A stretch of 64,000 bases of DNA from Euleptes europaea (taxonomy: Eukaryota; Chordata; Lepidosauria; Squamata; Sphaerodactylidae): assembly GCF_029931775.1 (NCBI RefSeq), contig NC_079312.1, positions 10,919,821 to 10,983,820 of the forward strand, given 5' to 3'. Both the position numbers and the translations under genes were made by a program. Shown piece after piece: positions 1-10,545 of this stretch. A model generated the notes under the pieces. The model was not told the DNA's origin. It saw only the letters and a list, made by a program, of their open reading frames with translations, and ran no database searches. Within the stretch, counting starts at the first letter, position 1, and each line of letters begins with the position of its first letter.

Positions 1-34
1 TAGAGAAAGTCGGCATATAAAAACCAACTCCCCT
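1..34 (+). repeat. SINE-A, 3' end only
   Basis: The window opens inside the SINE-A tail (gagaaagtcggcatataaa followed by accaactc). The same string ends the full copies at 20521-20826 and 51737-52044. Confidence 0.8.
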
Positions 35-55
35 CCTCCTCCTCTCCCTCCTCTC

Positions 56-180
56 AATGTTACTTTAATCTGCACAGCCAGTCAGAGATCTCCAGTGACC
101 AATCAGAAGTCCTCCTGGACAGGAGTCTCCCCCCTGGCCCTACCCACTTTCCTTGGGGGCCCTTGAGTTAGACCTTGGAC
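56..180 (+). mobile_element. hAT-like element fragment
   Basis: The stretch with gttactttaatctgc and ccaatcagaagt matches the interior of the hAT element at 18077-18711 (near 18582-18630). No element ends are visible here. It lies in the intron before the zinc-finger exon. Confidence 0.45.
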
Positions 181-202
181 CAAGTGTTGTCTGCTCTGAC
201 TA

Positions 203-262
203 GCAGGGTCCTAGGAAGAGAGAAAGAGGTCTCCAGGGTCCTAGGAAGAGAGAAATCTCTCC
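203..262. repeat. Short direct tandem duplication
   Basis: A unit of about 30 bases containing agggtcctaggaagagag occurs twice in a row. Intron sequence; no function seen. Confidence 0.7.
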
Positions 263-373
263 CAACGTGTGTTACTGGAGATACCAGGGGGTGGAGCCAT
301 GTTTGCAGAGAAAGTGCTTAGGTGGCTAGCATTGGGAAATGAGCCCCTTTTTTAACATGCCCTCTTTCTGCAG

Positions 374-2769
374 GTGACGACTGCCAGAGTGCCAGCGAGG
401 AGGAGACGGACTTGTCGGATAATCCAGATCAAGACTGCCTAAACCAAGCCGTGAAAGGGAGGAGAGCGGAAAGGGATGCTTCCCACTTTCAAGAGCAGGA
501 AGCGGATTCGGAGGCCTGGCGCCGAGCCGAGCAGAAGAGAGGAAGTGGCCCTCTAGAGAGAGCGGAGACCTCTGTCGTTTGGGAAGGCGACGAGCCCCTT
601 GACGAGGAGAAGGAACAAAAGAAAATTTGCAAGAGGAAGAGGAAAGAGTCCTACAAGGTGTACGCGCTGCGCATCAGGCAGAGGTCGGGCCTGATTCAAC
701 AGGACAGGAGCTGCCAGAGGGAGAAGCCGTTGAAATGCTCCAGTGGAGGGAGCAACTTCAAGGTAATCTCTCACTATGTTTCCCACAAAGGGAGCCACGG
801 AGGAAGGAAGCCACACCGGTGCCTGGACTGTGGGAAATCCTTTATCTCTAAAGGCCAACTTATTATTCATCAGAGAACCCACACTGGAGAGAAGCCCTTT
901 AAATGCCTAGTGTGTGGGAAAACCTTTGCCCAGCGTTCCAACCTCAAAGTCCATCAGAGGATCCACACGGGGGTGAGGCCATTTCAGTGTTCGGACTGCG
1001 GGAAAAGCTTCTATTCCAGCACCAGCCTGGTCAAACATCAGAGCACCCACACAAAGGGGAACCCATATAAATGCACTGCGTGTGGGAAGAGCTTCAAGTC
1101 CCGTTCCCGCTTCATCACCCACAAGAAAATCCACACCAGGAGGAAATCTCATAAATGTCCGGACTGTGGGAAATGCTTCCTCGCTGAATCTCAGCTGATT
1201 ATCCACCGCCGCATCCACACAGGGGAGAGGCCGTACAAGTGCCTGGAGTGTGGGAAAAGCTTCAGCCAAAACATACACCTTACTGTCCATCAGAAAATCC
1301 ACAAAAGAAAATCGCTCCAGTGTGCCAACTGTGGACAAAGTTTCCGCTCCAGGATGAAGCTCATCCAGCACCAGAGGACGCATGCAGGAGAAAGCCCATA
1401 TAAATGCTCAGAGTGCGGGAAAACCTTCCGGGTGAATGCTCACCTTATCGCGCACAAGAGGAGCCACTCAACAAAGAAACCACATAAGTGTTCATACTGT
1501 GGAAAATCTTTCTGGGCCAAATCAAAGCTCATCATCCATCAGAGGACCCACACCGGGGAGAGACCATTTAAGTGCTTAGCCTGTGGGAAAAGCTTTAGCC
1601 AGAGTTCACATCTGAATGTCCACAAACGAACCCACACGCGCAAAAAGCAATTCCAGTGCCCAGAGTGCAGGAAAAGCTTCAGCTCGAGCACCTACCTTAT
1701 GAAGCACCAGAGAATCCACACCGGAGAAGACCTGTACATATGCGCCGACTGTGGGGAAAGTTTTCGTGCATACTCGCATCTCATCGCTCACCAGAAAATA
1801 CACGAAGGAAAGAAACCGTATAAGTGCACGTACTGCGAGAAATCCTTCTTTACCAAATCTAACCTCATCATCCACCTGAGGATCCATACAGGAGAGAGGC
1901 CGTACAAATGCCAAGTCTGTGGCAAAAGATTCATACAGAGCTCACACCTGACCACCCACCAGAGAACCCACACTGGCAAAAAGCAACACCAATGCCCAGA
2001 CTGCGGCAAAAGCTTCCAGTTCAACTCCCACCTCCTCGCCCACGGGAAAATCCACAAGGACAGGAAAATCCACAAAGACAAGAAGCCCCACAAATGCTCA
2101 TACTGTAACAAATGCTTCGTCTTCAAGTCCTACCTAGTTATCCACGAGCGGATGCACACCGGCGAGAGACCGTTCAAATGCCTGGCGTGCGGCAAAAGCT
2201 TCAGCCAGAATTCACACCTGAACGTCCACAAAAGAATCCACATGGGGAAAAAGCCGTTCCAACGTCCCGAACGTGGCAAGGATTTTAGAGTGAGCTCTCA
2301 GCTTCTGGCCCGCAAGAGAATCGGCATGGTCAAGAAGCAGCACAATAAATGCCTGGTCTGCGGAAAGTCCTTCATTTCCAACTCCTACTTGATTATCCAC
2401 CAGAGAATCCACACAGGCGAGAGACCTTACAAGTGTTTGGCTTGCGGGAAGTGCTTCAGCCAAAGTTCGCACCTGACCGTCCACCAGAGGACTCACAGAG
2501 GAAGGAAGCCGTTCCGATGTTCCACCTGCGGGGAGAGCTTCGGCTCCAGTGTCAACCTTCTCAAGCACCAGAGAATCCACACAAAAGGGAACCTATTAGA
2601 ATGCGCAGACTGTGGGAAATCCTTTCTCAACAAGTCACAGTTTGTGATCCACCGGCGAAGCCACACGGGGGAGAGGCCGTTCAAATGCTTGGACTGTGGG
2701 AAGGGGTTCAGCCAGAGTTCCAACCTGATCAGGCACCAGCGCATTCACGCGGGGGAGAATCCCTGTTAA
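374..2769 (+). CDS. C2H2 zinc-finger protein, terminal exon (23 fingers)
   Basis: Last exon of a Kruppel-type zinc-finger gene, presumably a nuclear DNA-binding regulator. A 3' splice site (ctctttctgcag) ends at 373; the exon starts with GT completing a split codon (phase 1 intron), then reads DDCQSASEEE in frame, so the true start is in an exon left of the window. An acidic then basic linker and one degenerate finger (near 739-795) precede the array. Fingers run from about 814 with CX2C...HX3H ligands, but many linkers depart from TGEKP (KGNP, RRKS, KKQ). Finger 15 carries a short duplication in its linker (KIHKD repeated). Finger 18 (about 2257-2334) has lost all four ligands: R, R, R and G stand for C, C, H and H. 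Fingers with LIIH at the helix end recur at steps of four, then three, showing block duplication. Whether a KRAB or SCAN domain is encoded upstream is unknown. Confidence 0.93.
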
Positions 2770-2838
2770 CGCTTGCCCTGCGGGAGAGTCTTCTTCTCAG
2801 AAGAGAATCTTGTTAAGCACCAGAGAATCCACACTTAG
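2770..2838 (+). pseudogene. Relic of a 24th finger after the stop codon
   Basis: After TAA at 2767-2769 the same frame continues with LPCG, then EENLVKHQRIHT and a second stop at 2836-2838. This is the remainder of one more finger, so the present stop appears to have shortened the array. Its first cysteine is already changed, so the loss is not very recent. Confidence 0.75.
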
Positions 2839-5467
2839 AGGGAAGGGGCCGTGTTCGTCTCACGTTGGTGGGAAAGCCAACTAAGCCTTTTCCTGCAAAT
2901 CCCATTTTCTTAGCTGTTACGAAAAACAAAAAAACATGGCCAGCCCCATGCTGCTGCTTTTTGTGCAGAAAACTTTGGTAGTAAATTCATAATCCACTGC
3001 TCTTCTGAGAATCTGTTATCTGGGGAAGCGACCCCAGATAAAATGCTTAGGCTGCAGTGGAACTTTCCACGGAGGCCACCTCATATCTTTCTGCGGGTCA
3101 AACCTACTCTCAGAACTTTGAGCCAGCAGCACATCTTGAATCTGGGACCCCAAGGGATGCTAGAGAGTGATTCGGCTGACTCACTACTGAACGAAGGGAC
3201 TTGAGTCCAAAAGAGCTTCTTAACAGCAATAGGCCAGATTAGATCACAGGGCCTTCATTAAAAAAAAAAAAAAAACTTCCAGGGCAAACTCACTTAGTAC
3301 TTTGAATTGCAAGAGAACTTGGCTGCTTTGTTCTTGGGGAGAGAAGGGTTGATCTTGTGTCTACCACTAACCCCAAGTCAACAAGAGCTGATTTTCCCCA
3401 CTTACTCTGGTGGGGGAAGACCTGTAAAGAACCAGGAGTCTAGCAAAACTGTCCAGGAGGATTGAAAAGGCCATGTAGAAGGGGAGCTTTGGAGGGGGGG
3501 GAATACATCAGAGAAGCCATATAAACTCTCCTAGGGTAGAATGTGAATTATCTAGGGTAGAATGTTGCACTCCCTAAGTGAATTTTAAGTGAATCCATTC
3601 CAGTATTCTGTCTATTAGCTGTGAGGGAATCCATGTCGAGGTGAACCCATGTGTGTAACGAAACTACCCATTCAGTTAAAGGAAATGAACAAGTCAGCTG
3701 ACTAAATGGCAGGCTTTTAAGGCATTCATAAAGTCCCTTTTAATCTGCTGTATGATCTTTTTTTTTTAATTGTGACATACAGTGTTCAATTGGCTTTCTG
3801 TCAGTATAGCTACAGTCGCTTGTATCCTCTGTGGTTCAGAAAATATTGCCGGAAGCAAATTACAGATAGGTTGATTGTCTGCAGCTACACCCAAAGGTCT
3901 GAAGCGACATTGCAAATCTGTTTCCTGTATTGGCGGGGGGGGGGGGGGGGAGGTTTGAACACGATCCTTCTGTTTCCATGGGTGCTTTCTTAGTCTTCAG
4001 AATCTCAGCATCAAGGTGAGCAACGCTGACCTTGACGGAAGAAATGTGCAAGCCAGCAGATTAATTGGGGCTCTTGTTTGGGGTTACCTGGCTCGCAACT
4101 TGTTTTGTTGTTTCTGTCCCCATGGGGATTGTGTTGGGTAACAATAGGAGGGATTATACAGCTGTCACAAGTATCCCCTGAAAAAAAAAACAAGAAAAGC
4201 AGTGATGGATGCTGTTGAACCCACAGATAAATCAAAGGAACAATTTCCTCATTTCTTGGGGGAACTTGTTGTGCAGGGATCGCTGCTGATATGTTTTTTT
4301 TCCAAATTTTTACTGGTTTGAAATATATGAGCCTGCAGCTTCCCAAAAAGGGATGGCATTCTGGGCTTTTTAAAATGGCCGGGCCAGGAAGGGGGAGGGA
4401 TTAGAAACATTCCTGGGTGTGATGTCACGAGCACACCGTCCAATAAGGAGCCAATGACTGGTGCGTAAGCTTTACTCACATACTCACCAAAGCATAGTCT
4501 CTTGCTAGCTTCAGAATTTATGTTTCCCTCCCCCCCCCAGCAAATTCACAAAAGCATCATTTTGTTTCTTGAAAACAGTCCATCAAGCTGACATCACCTG
4601 AGCTTCGAGTACCACGCTGCATCTTCTAACTGAGAATTTTAAAAATATATATATCTGGGAAGGGACCGCATGCTTTCCTGCTGACCATAACTCTGGGAGG
4701 CTGAGATTATGCAAACTTGACAACCACTCACAGATGGGGAGTGAAACTGCCCTGTCTCAAACTGGTTCAGAGCTTCGCCCTGAAATTTGTCTTTAATCCC
4801 TGGCAGCTGGAATAATCAGCTCGTCTCCAAAAGCCCCTTGAACTAAAATGGGAAAGGAACTGACACGGAAGCCCAACGTTCTTCTCTGGCTCCAGAACCA
4901 GAGCTCCATACGATCTGTTTGACTTTGATTTGCCTTTGTATCCTACAGCAAGTGTTTGGGGGGCATCGTGTCCAAAGACATCTCTCCCCAAAGTAAAAGA
5001 TTGAATATCCACTAGGAAAGGGCTGTGTTTGCAGTCCCAGCCTGCTCACTTTAACTTCTTGGTTGCCACTTTCCCAGTTCGTGGTTTCTTCCCCTGGGAT
5101 CCCTCTCCCTGGACAGCTGCTTCCAGTTTCCTATGAACTCTGTTATGGGACCTGGGATGTTGTTACCTCCGTTTCTTGAAAGAAATCTGTTATGCTTCCT
5201 TTATACTGGGTTTCCTTTGTTTTCAGATGTTGGCAAAACACTGTAATGATTTGCTTTTTATTGACATTAGTATATTCTTTTTCTTCTCATCTTTATTTCT
5301 GTCCTGATCTGAAATTATACCGTTACTGCCGTTCAGATGACGTCTCACGTTTGGTGCAATGTGACATAGCTGCCGCTGCACCAGAAGAAAACTTTAATAT
5401 ATGTAATCAGTTGGCAATTGCCTTGGGGCCCCTGAAGTAGTTTGGTGACTTTAACAGTGCCAGAATT
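2839..5467 (+). other. 3' flank of the 23-finger gene, mostly unannotated
   Basis: No ORF of note. Short finger-like relics occur, for example near 3018-3060 (gggaagcgaccccagataaa, an eroded TGEKPYKC) and near 3510-3530. ATTAAA at about 3258, followed by an A run, is a possible poly(A) signal. The rest holds homopolymer tracts and unrecognised sequence. Confidence 0.4.
4418..4456. promoter_or_regulatory. Candidate promoter core: CRE-like site plus two CCAAT boxes
   Basis: TGATGTCACG (4420-4429) is followed by CCAAT at 4440-4444 and 4451-4455, two boxes 11 bases apart as is common for NF-Y-bound promoters. No ORF nearby is an obvious client, so this is a motif call only. Confidence 0.3.
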
Positions 5468-5822
5468 ACCGTATTTTTCACTCCATAACACACACTTTTT
5501 TCCTCCTCAAAAGTGAGGGGAAATGTCTGTGCATGTTATGGTGCGAATGTGCACACAGAGCTGGCTGGGCGTGCTGGAAAGACGCGAGCCGGCTTTCCCC
5601 ACCCGCCTCCCAGCTGGGAGGCGGGCGGGGCACACAGAGCCGGCTTGCATCGTTCCAGCGCGACGGCCGGCTTTCCCCGCCCCGACGGCCAGCTGGGAGG
5701 CGGGTGGGTCGCACAGAGCCGGTTCGCGTCGTTCCAGCGCAAGCCGGCTTTCCCTGCCCCGACAGCCAGCTGGGGGGGGACGTGTTATGGTCAGGTGCGT
5801 GCTATGGAGCGAAAAATACGGT
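5468..5822. mobile_element. Non-autonomous DNA transposon with internal minisatellite
   Basis: Terminal inverted repeats of about 28 bases: accgtatttttcactccata at the left, and tatggagcgaaaaatacggt at the right. Between them is a GC-rich array of about 85-base imperfect units (agccggctttcccc with ccagctgggaggcggg). The superfamily is not certain; flanking TA on both sides would fit a TA target duplication. Confidence 0.7.
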
Positions 5823-5857
5823 ACACTTCAAAGCTTATTGACATCAGTGGTCTTGGT

Positions 5858-6083
5858 GGTAAAGGGGAGGGGCTGTGGTTCAGTGGTAGAGCATCTGTTT
5901 GGCATGCAGAAGGTCCCATGTTCAATCCCCGGCATCTCCAATTAGGGACTAGGCAAGTAGGTGATGTGAAAGACCTCTGCCTGAGACGCTGGAGAGCCAC
6001 TGCCAGTCTGAGGAGACAATACTGACTTTGGTGGACCAAGGGTCTGATTCAGTGTAAGGCAGCTTCATGTGTTCCTTTGTGGG
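5858..6083 (+). repeat. SINE-B (tRNA-Ala-like head)
   Basis: ggctgtggttcagtggtaga and ggtcccatgttcaatccccg give A- and B-box-like promoter parts closely resembling tRNA-Ala, followed by the family's body (ctgcctgagacgctggagag, gcagcttcatgtgttc). It is a SINE rather than a tRNA gene because a long tail follows and many diverged copies exist. Confidence 0.85.
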
Positions 6084-6395
6084 CTTCCATCCAAGTATTA
6101 ACCAAGGCTGACCCCACGCTTAGCTTCTGAGAACTGATTGAGATTGGGCTAGCCTGGCCCATTCCACCATCAGGTTGGTGGTGGAAAGTGCTGTCAGGTC
6201 GCAGCCAACTTATGCCAACCCCATAAGGTTTTCAGGGCACAAGACAAACAGAGGTGGTTTGCCACTGCCTGCTTCTGCGGAGGAACCCTTGACTTCTTTG
6301 GGGGTCTCTGATCCCAATAACTAACCAGAGGTGATAAAGCTTATCTTCTGAGGTCTCACGAGATCAGGCTAGCCTGGCCCATCCAGGCCAGTGGT
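6084..6395 (-). repeat. 5S-rRNA-derived SINE(s), reverse
   Basis: ccatccaagtattaacca and gcttagcttctgag (6090-6160), repeated at 6300-6395, are reverse complements of the 5S rRNA internal promoter region. The tract between holds the SINE body (tcgcagccaacttatgccaa, gaggtggtttgccactgcct). Probably one complete and one partial copy. Confidence 0.75.
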
Positions 6396-6420
6396 CTTAG
6401 ATGAGTGTATCTCTGCTTGC

Positions 6421-6930
6421 TCTGGCCTGGATAGCCCAGGCTAGCCTGATCTCGTCTGATCTGGGAAGCCAATCAGTATTTGGATGAGGAAGAAGAAGAG
6501 TTGTTTTTTACATGCCGACTTTCTCTACCGCTTAAGGGAGACACAAACTGGCTTACAATCGCCTCACCCTCCCCACATCAGACACCCTGTGAGGTAGGTG
6601 AGGCTGAGAGAGCTCTAACAGAGCTGTAACTTGCCCAAGGTCACCCAGCTGGCTTCGAGTGTAGTGGGGAAACAAATCCTGTGGGGAAACAAATCCAGTT
6701 CCCCACATTAGCCTCCGCCGCTCATGTGGAGGAGTGGGGAATCGAACTCTGTTCTCCAGATCGGACTCCACTGCTCAAAACCACCTCTCTTAACCACTAC
6801 ACCTAGCTGGCTGGGATGGGAGTCCACCAAGGAATATTATGTTCACTATACAGAGGCAGGCAGTGGCAAGCCACCTCTGAATGTCTCTTGCCTTGAAAAC
6901 CCTACAAGGTTGCTATAAGTCAGGTGTGAC
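6421..6930 (+). repeat. 5S-SINE, split by a SINE-A insertion
   Basis: The 5S-like head (ctagcctgatctcgtctgat) runs to 6486. The body resumes at 6813 with gatgggagtccaccaaggaa and ends in ggttgctataagtcaggtgt. The joined order matches 5S-SINE copies elsewhere. Confidence 0.75.
6487..6812 (-). repeat. SINE-A, full length, reverse
   Basis: Begins with the gaagaagaagag tail complement and ends with the head complement (ctcttaaccactacacct). Inserted in the 5S-SINE around it. Confidence 0.85.
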
Positions 6931-6971
6931 CTGATTGCAAAAATTAATCATTTTAGGATGGCACTGTTAAA

Positions 6972-7056
6972 ATTTGTTGTGGGGAAGGTGATTGTAAGCC
7001 GCTTTGAGATTCTTTGTAGAAAAAAGCGGGGTATAAAACCCAACTCTTCTTCAGTT
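6972..7056 (+). repeat. SINE-A-like 3' fragment
   Basis: tgtggggaaggtgattgtaa to aaacccaactcttcttc matches the SINE-A 3' end, with a diverged middle. Confidence 0.6.
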
Positions 7057-7314
7057 CTACACTCTTATGTAGCATTCCACACAAACCCACATTCTAGTTT
7101 CTCTACCCGCCACCCGCCCCCAAATTGTAATCTGACATTAAGACCATCTGAAATCAAAGGCTGGACTAGGTGACTTTAAAAAGAGATTAGGCAAAGGCAG
7201 CGAGGATGGGTCTGTCCGTGGAAAGACCCCGGTTTTTAGCCTCCAAGCATGCATGTTCAAAGGCAGTGTACTTGTGTAGTCCCAAGTTGCCTCTCTGAGG
7301 GCTTGCTTTAACAC

Positions 7315-7396
7315 CACCTGGGAAGGTGACTGTAGGCCGGTTTGATTCTCCCTTAAGGGGTAGAGAAAGTTAGCATATAAAAAGCAATTCTTCTAA
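7315..7396 (+). repeat. SINE-A 3' fragment
   Basis: ccggtttgattctcccttaa and gagaaagttagcatataaaa match the SINE-A 3' end. Confidence 0.75.
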
Positions 7397-7595
7397 TGCT
7401 CCGCCCAAAACAGTGTTCATTTTAAAATTCAGATGATCCTGCATTTGTTCCTTTACTTGGTTTCAGTTATGAGTGTGTGCAAATGTATGCGCCAACCCCA
7501 GACATTGATTCGTCTTTCTCTCCCTTCTTGAGCTCAACATCTCTCCCCACAAACATCCAGAACACCTTTGCAGTAAACGTACTGCTGATGTAATA

Positions 7596-7817
7596 ATTCA
7601 CAGTGGGTAGCCGTGTTAGTCTGTTTGCAGTAGTCAAAAAGGGCAAGAGTCCAGTAGCACCTTAAAGACTAACAAAAATATTTTCTGGTAGGGTATGAGC
7701 TTTCGTGAGCCAGTTCTTCATCTGAAGAAGTGAGCTGTGGCTCACGAAAGCTCATACCCTACCAGAAAATATTTTTGTTAGTCTTTAAGATGCTACTGGA
7801 CTCTTGCCCTTTTTGAC
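7596..7817. repeat. Fold-back repeat FB2 with 16-bp target duplication
   Basis: Arms of about 80 bases (7637-7717 and 7740-7817) are near-perfect inverted copies: aagagtccagtagcaccttaa at the left and its complement at the right. The whole is flanked by tactgctgatgtaata at 7580-7595 and 7818-7833. The centre carries CTGAAGA (7722-7728), a perfect short stem gtgagc/gctcac and GAAA (7746-7749), the layout of a hammerhead ribozyme core. Likely a Penelope-like element end (inference). Confidence 0.75.
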
Positions 7818-8089
7818 TACTGCTGATGTAATAGTTTATCTCGTTCTTCCCCATACCTTAGGCAGGGTATCGTTCTTTACCCTGGAAGTGTCAACAATAC
7901 ATTTATTAAATACACAATTGTATTGTGTCTGCATTTATTTTGAAAGCACTGAAAAAAGCGCTTCTGGGAGGAGGCGGGTTAGTGAGGACTGGTTGTTAGC
8001 CAATCGATACTGTGCATAGCGCGCTTCTACTGTACACGCAGAGAACGGTTTACCCTGAGACTGTATCTCTAAACCAGAGTTTCCCAACA

Positions 8090-8240
8090 TAAGAATATAA
8101 GAAAAGCCCTGCTGGATCAGACCAAGGCCCATCAAGTTCAGCAGTCTGTTCGCACAGTGGCCAACCAGGAGCCTCTAGGAAGCCCCCAAACAAGACGATG
8201 CCAGCACCACCATCCTGCCTGTGTTCCACAGTGTCCTGGC
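8090..8240 (-). repeat. LINE 3' tail fragment, reverse
   Basis: gccctgctggatcagaccaa and cagtggccaaccaggagcct are the reverse complement of the LINE tail seen forward at 28980-29207. Confidence 0.7.
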
Positions 8241-8435
8241 TGGCTTATCTGCAGCCGAAGTCGGGTTACAGCGTCAGGCACCGGGCTGGGAAGAAGCACA
8301 AGCGAAGTCAAAACAGTCTGAGGTCAATTAGGAACCTGAGGATTTGCAAAAGCCGGTTACCAGTCCAAGGTCAGGTAAGTTGAGTCAATCGCAACAGTGG
8401 TTCTTATGGATGGGACATACGGTTCTGGGCAGCAA

Positions 8436-9115
8436 GGGTGTGTGAACAAGATCTTGGGGTGCCGGTGGATCGTAAGTTAAATATGAGCAGCCTGTGTGAC
8501 GCAGCAACAAACAAAGCTAACGCGATCTTGGGGTGCATCAACAGAGGCAGAACTTCCAAATCACAAGGTGTCCCAGTTCTGCTATACAGTGCATTGTCCA
8601 GGCGGCACCTGGAGTATTGTGTGCAGTTCTGGAGGCCCCACTTCAAAAAGGATGTGGGCAGAATCAAGCAGATGCAGAGGAGAGTGATGAGGATGATCAG
8701 GGGCCTGGAGACCAAGCCCTACGAGGAAAGGCTGAGGGACTTGGGAATGCTTAGTCTGGAGAAGAGGAGGTTGGGGGGGGGGGACATGATTTCTTTCTAA
8801 GTATTTGAAAGGCTGTCAAGAGGAGGGCAGGGAACTGTTCCTGTTGGCAGCAGTGGATAAGACTCGCAATAATGGGTTTAAATTGCAGGTGGAAAGGTAC
8901 CAGCTGGATATTAGGGAAAAATTTTTTTACAGTGAGAGTTGTTTGACAGTGGAATCAACTACCTAGGGAGGTGGTGAGCCCCCCATCACGGGTGGTCTTC
9001 ATGCAGAGGCTGGACAAGCCCTTGTCAGGGATGCTCTAGGCTGATCCTGCATTAAGCAGGGGGTTGGACTAGATGGCCTGTATGGCCCCTTCCGACTCTA
9101 TGATTCTATTATTCC
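8436..9115 (+). mobile_element. CR1-type LINE, 3' end with reverse-transcriptase C-terminus
   Basis: Frame 8438-8800 reads LGVPVDRKLNMS, LYSALSRRHLEYCVQFW, then RRVMRMIRGLE and YEERLRDLG, typical of the region after the reverse-transcriptase core in CR1 ORF2. The 3' UTR ends in ggttggactagatggcctgt and the CR1-like terminus ctatgattctatt. The copy is 5'-truncated at about 8436 and the frame is interrupted near a G run at about 8773. Confidence 0.9.
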
Positions 9116-9900
9116 AATGGACAGTATGTCCAGATTCAAAGGGGAAAGTCTTCTATCAAGGATGGAAATGCAGGATTGTCAAGGAAAAGGGGGAAACAAA
9201 AAAACGAGTTACTAGAAAAATAGATGAACCAATCTAAGAAATCATTGAAAAAGAAATTCTACAGGATCTGTTGTCCCCCCCACTCTGGATTGAAAAGAGT
9301 AACCAACAAACATAGAGACTGTCTACTCTTTGGGCTGTTTTCCAGAATTGCTAAAAACAAGAATTGTGTTTGCTAACAAAATAGAACTGTCATATCATTG
9401 GGATTTAGCACTAACATTCAAAAATACAAAGTAATTATACGGGGATAAAATAGTGAATGTATTGAGCATAAAATGGACCATGATACAAGCAAAAAATTAA
9501 TTTGGTAAGGATTGTAAAAAATCTTGTTACATTTCTTATAAATATCCAAAATGGCAATAAACATATATATCATAAACATGCGGGGGGGGGGGGGAAGGAA
9601 TCTTAAGATACTGTTGCAAAGAAATGTCTTCAGCTCTTGGACAAAGTCTTTAATGCCAACCAGAAATAGTTGGGCAATTGCAGAAAATAAAGGAAACATG
9701 GGATCAAAGCTGATCATCTAGAACTGGCTTTCTGGTCAGCTTCCACTACAGTGGTGAGTGTGGTTTTCCTGAGACCACATGTGTTGAGTGAAGTCATCTG
9801 ACATGGTAAAAAATCTCGTGATTTCAGCATGTCTTGAAATGTTCGTCACTACTTTGAACACTTTACCCCCAAGAGGCTGAGGAAAGAGTTTCCCATCATT
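9116..9900. other. Unannotated AT-rich stretch
   Basis: A G homopolymer near 9582-9594 and low-complexity sequence. No gene, known repeat or paired ends recognised. Confidence 0.4.
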
Positions 9901-9902
9901 TT

Positions 9903-10014
9903 GCTGCGGTTCGGGTTGAATATCTGCCATGGACTCAGAAAGTCCCAGGTTCAAACCTCTGGCATCTCCAGTTCCAAAGATAAGAAAAGCAGGGATGAGT
10001 GAGAGACCCAGCAT
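9903..10014 (+). repeat. Eroded SINE-B fragment
   Basis: gtcccaggttcaaacctctg and ggcatctccagttccaaaga match the SINE-B B-box region. The tail is lost. Confidence 0.5.
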
Positions 10015-10226
10015 GGTGTTTAGGGTGTTGGACTAGGATGATCTGGCTCAGGTTTGAATCTCCACTCTGTCCTGGAACCTCGCTGAGTGATCTTGGGCCA
10101 GTCATAGTCTGCCTAGCCTTCCTCGCAGGGCTGTTGTGAGGATACAAAAGAGGTGAATTATGAGAGTAGCCTTTGGCCCACATTGAGGAGAAAGACTTGG
10201 CATAAATGAAATAAGTAAATAAATAA
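10015..10226 (+). repeat. SINE-C
   Basis: Head gtgttggactaggatgatct with caggtttgaatctccactct, body gatcttgggccagtcatagt, and tail aaataagtaaataaataaa. Confidence 0.75.
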
Positions 10227-10257
10227 AGACCACATGAAAACTCTGTACAACTCACAC

Positions 10258-10424
10258 AGCCAGCGTGGTGTAGCGGTTAAGGGCAGTGGTTTAGAGCGGT
10301 GGACTCTGATCTGGAGAATAGAGTTTGATTCCCCACTCCTCCACACGAGTGGCAGACACTGATGTAATGAACCGGTTGGTTTCCCCCACTCCTACACATG
10401 AAGCCAGCTGGGTGACTTTCAGTG
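10258..10424 (+). repeat. SINE-A 5' part
   Basis: ccagcgtggtgtagcggtta through gaagccagctgggtgacttt. The 3' half is absent and the sequence passes straight into a hAT-M fragment. Confidence 0.8.
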
Positions 10425-10545
10425 CCATAGAGACCAATTGCCAAAGGGGCCATTTTCTCCAGGGGAACGGATCTCTATCGGCTGGAGGCCAGTTGTAATA
10501 GTAGATCTCCAGCTAGTACCTGGAGGTTGGCAACCTCCAGGTAAA
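10425..10545. mobile_element. hAT-M 3' part
   Basis: ctatcggctggaggccagtt and ctagtacctggaggttggca are hAT-M body and terminus. The other end is missing. An AT-rich (aaataaaattaaat) repeat follows to about 10660. Confidence 0.7.

Noticed and set aside
5858-5935. Possible tRNA-Ala gene
   Set aside because: The head is tRNA-like but is followed by a SINE body found in about ten other copies here, and the cloverleaf pairing is imperfect.
6090-6395. Possible 5S rRNA gene copy
   Set aside because: Only the internal region is present, diverged, and linked to a Bov-B-type tail, so it is a 5S-derived SINE.
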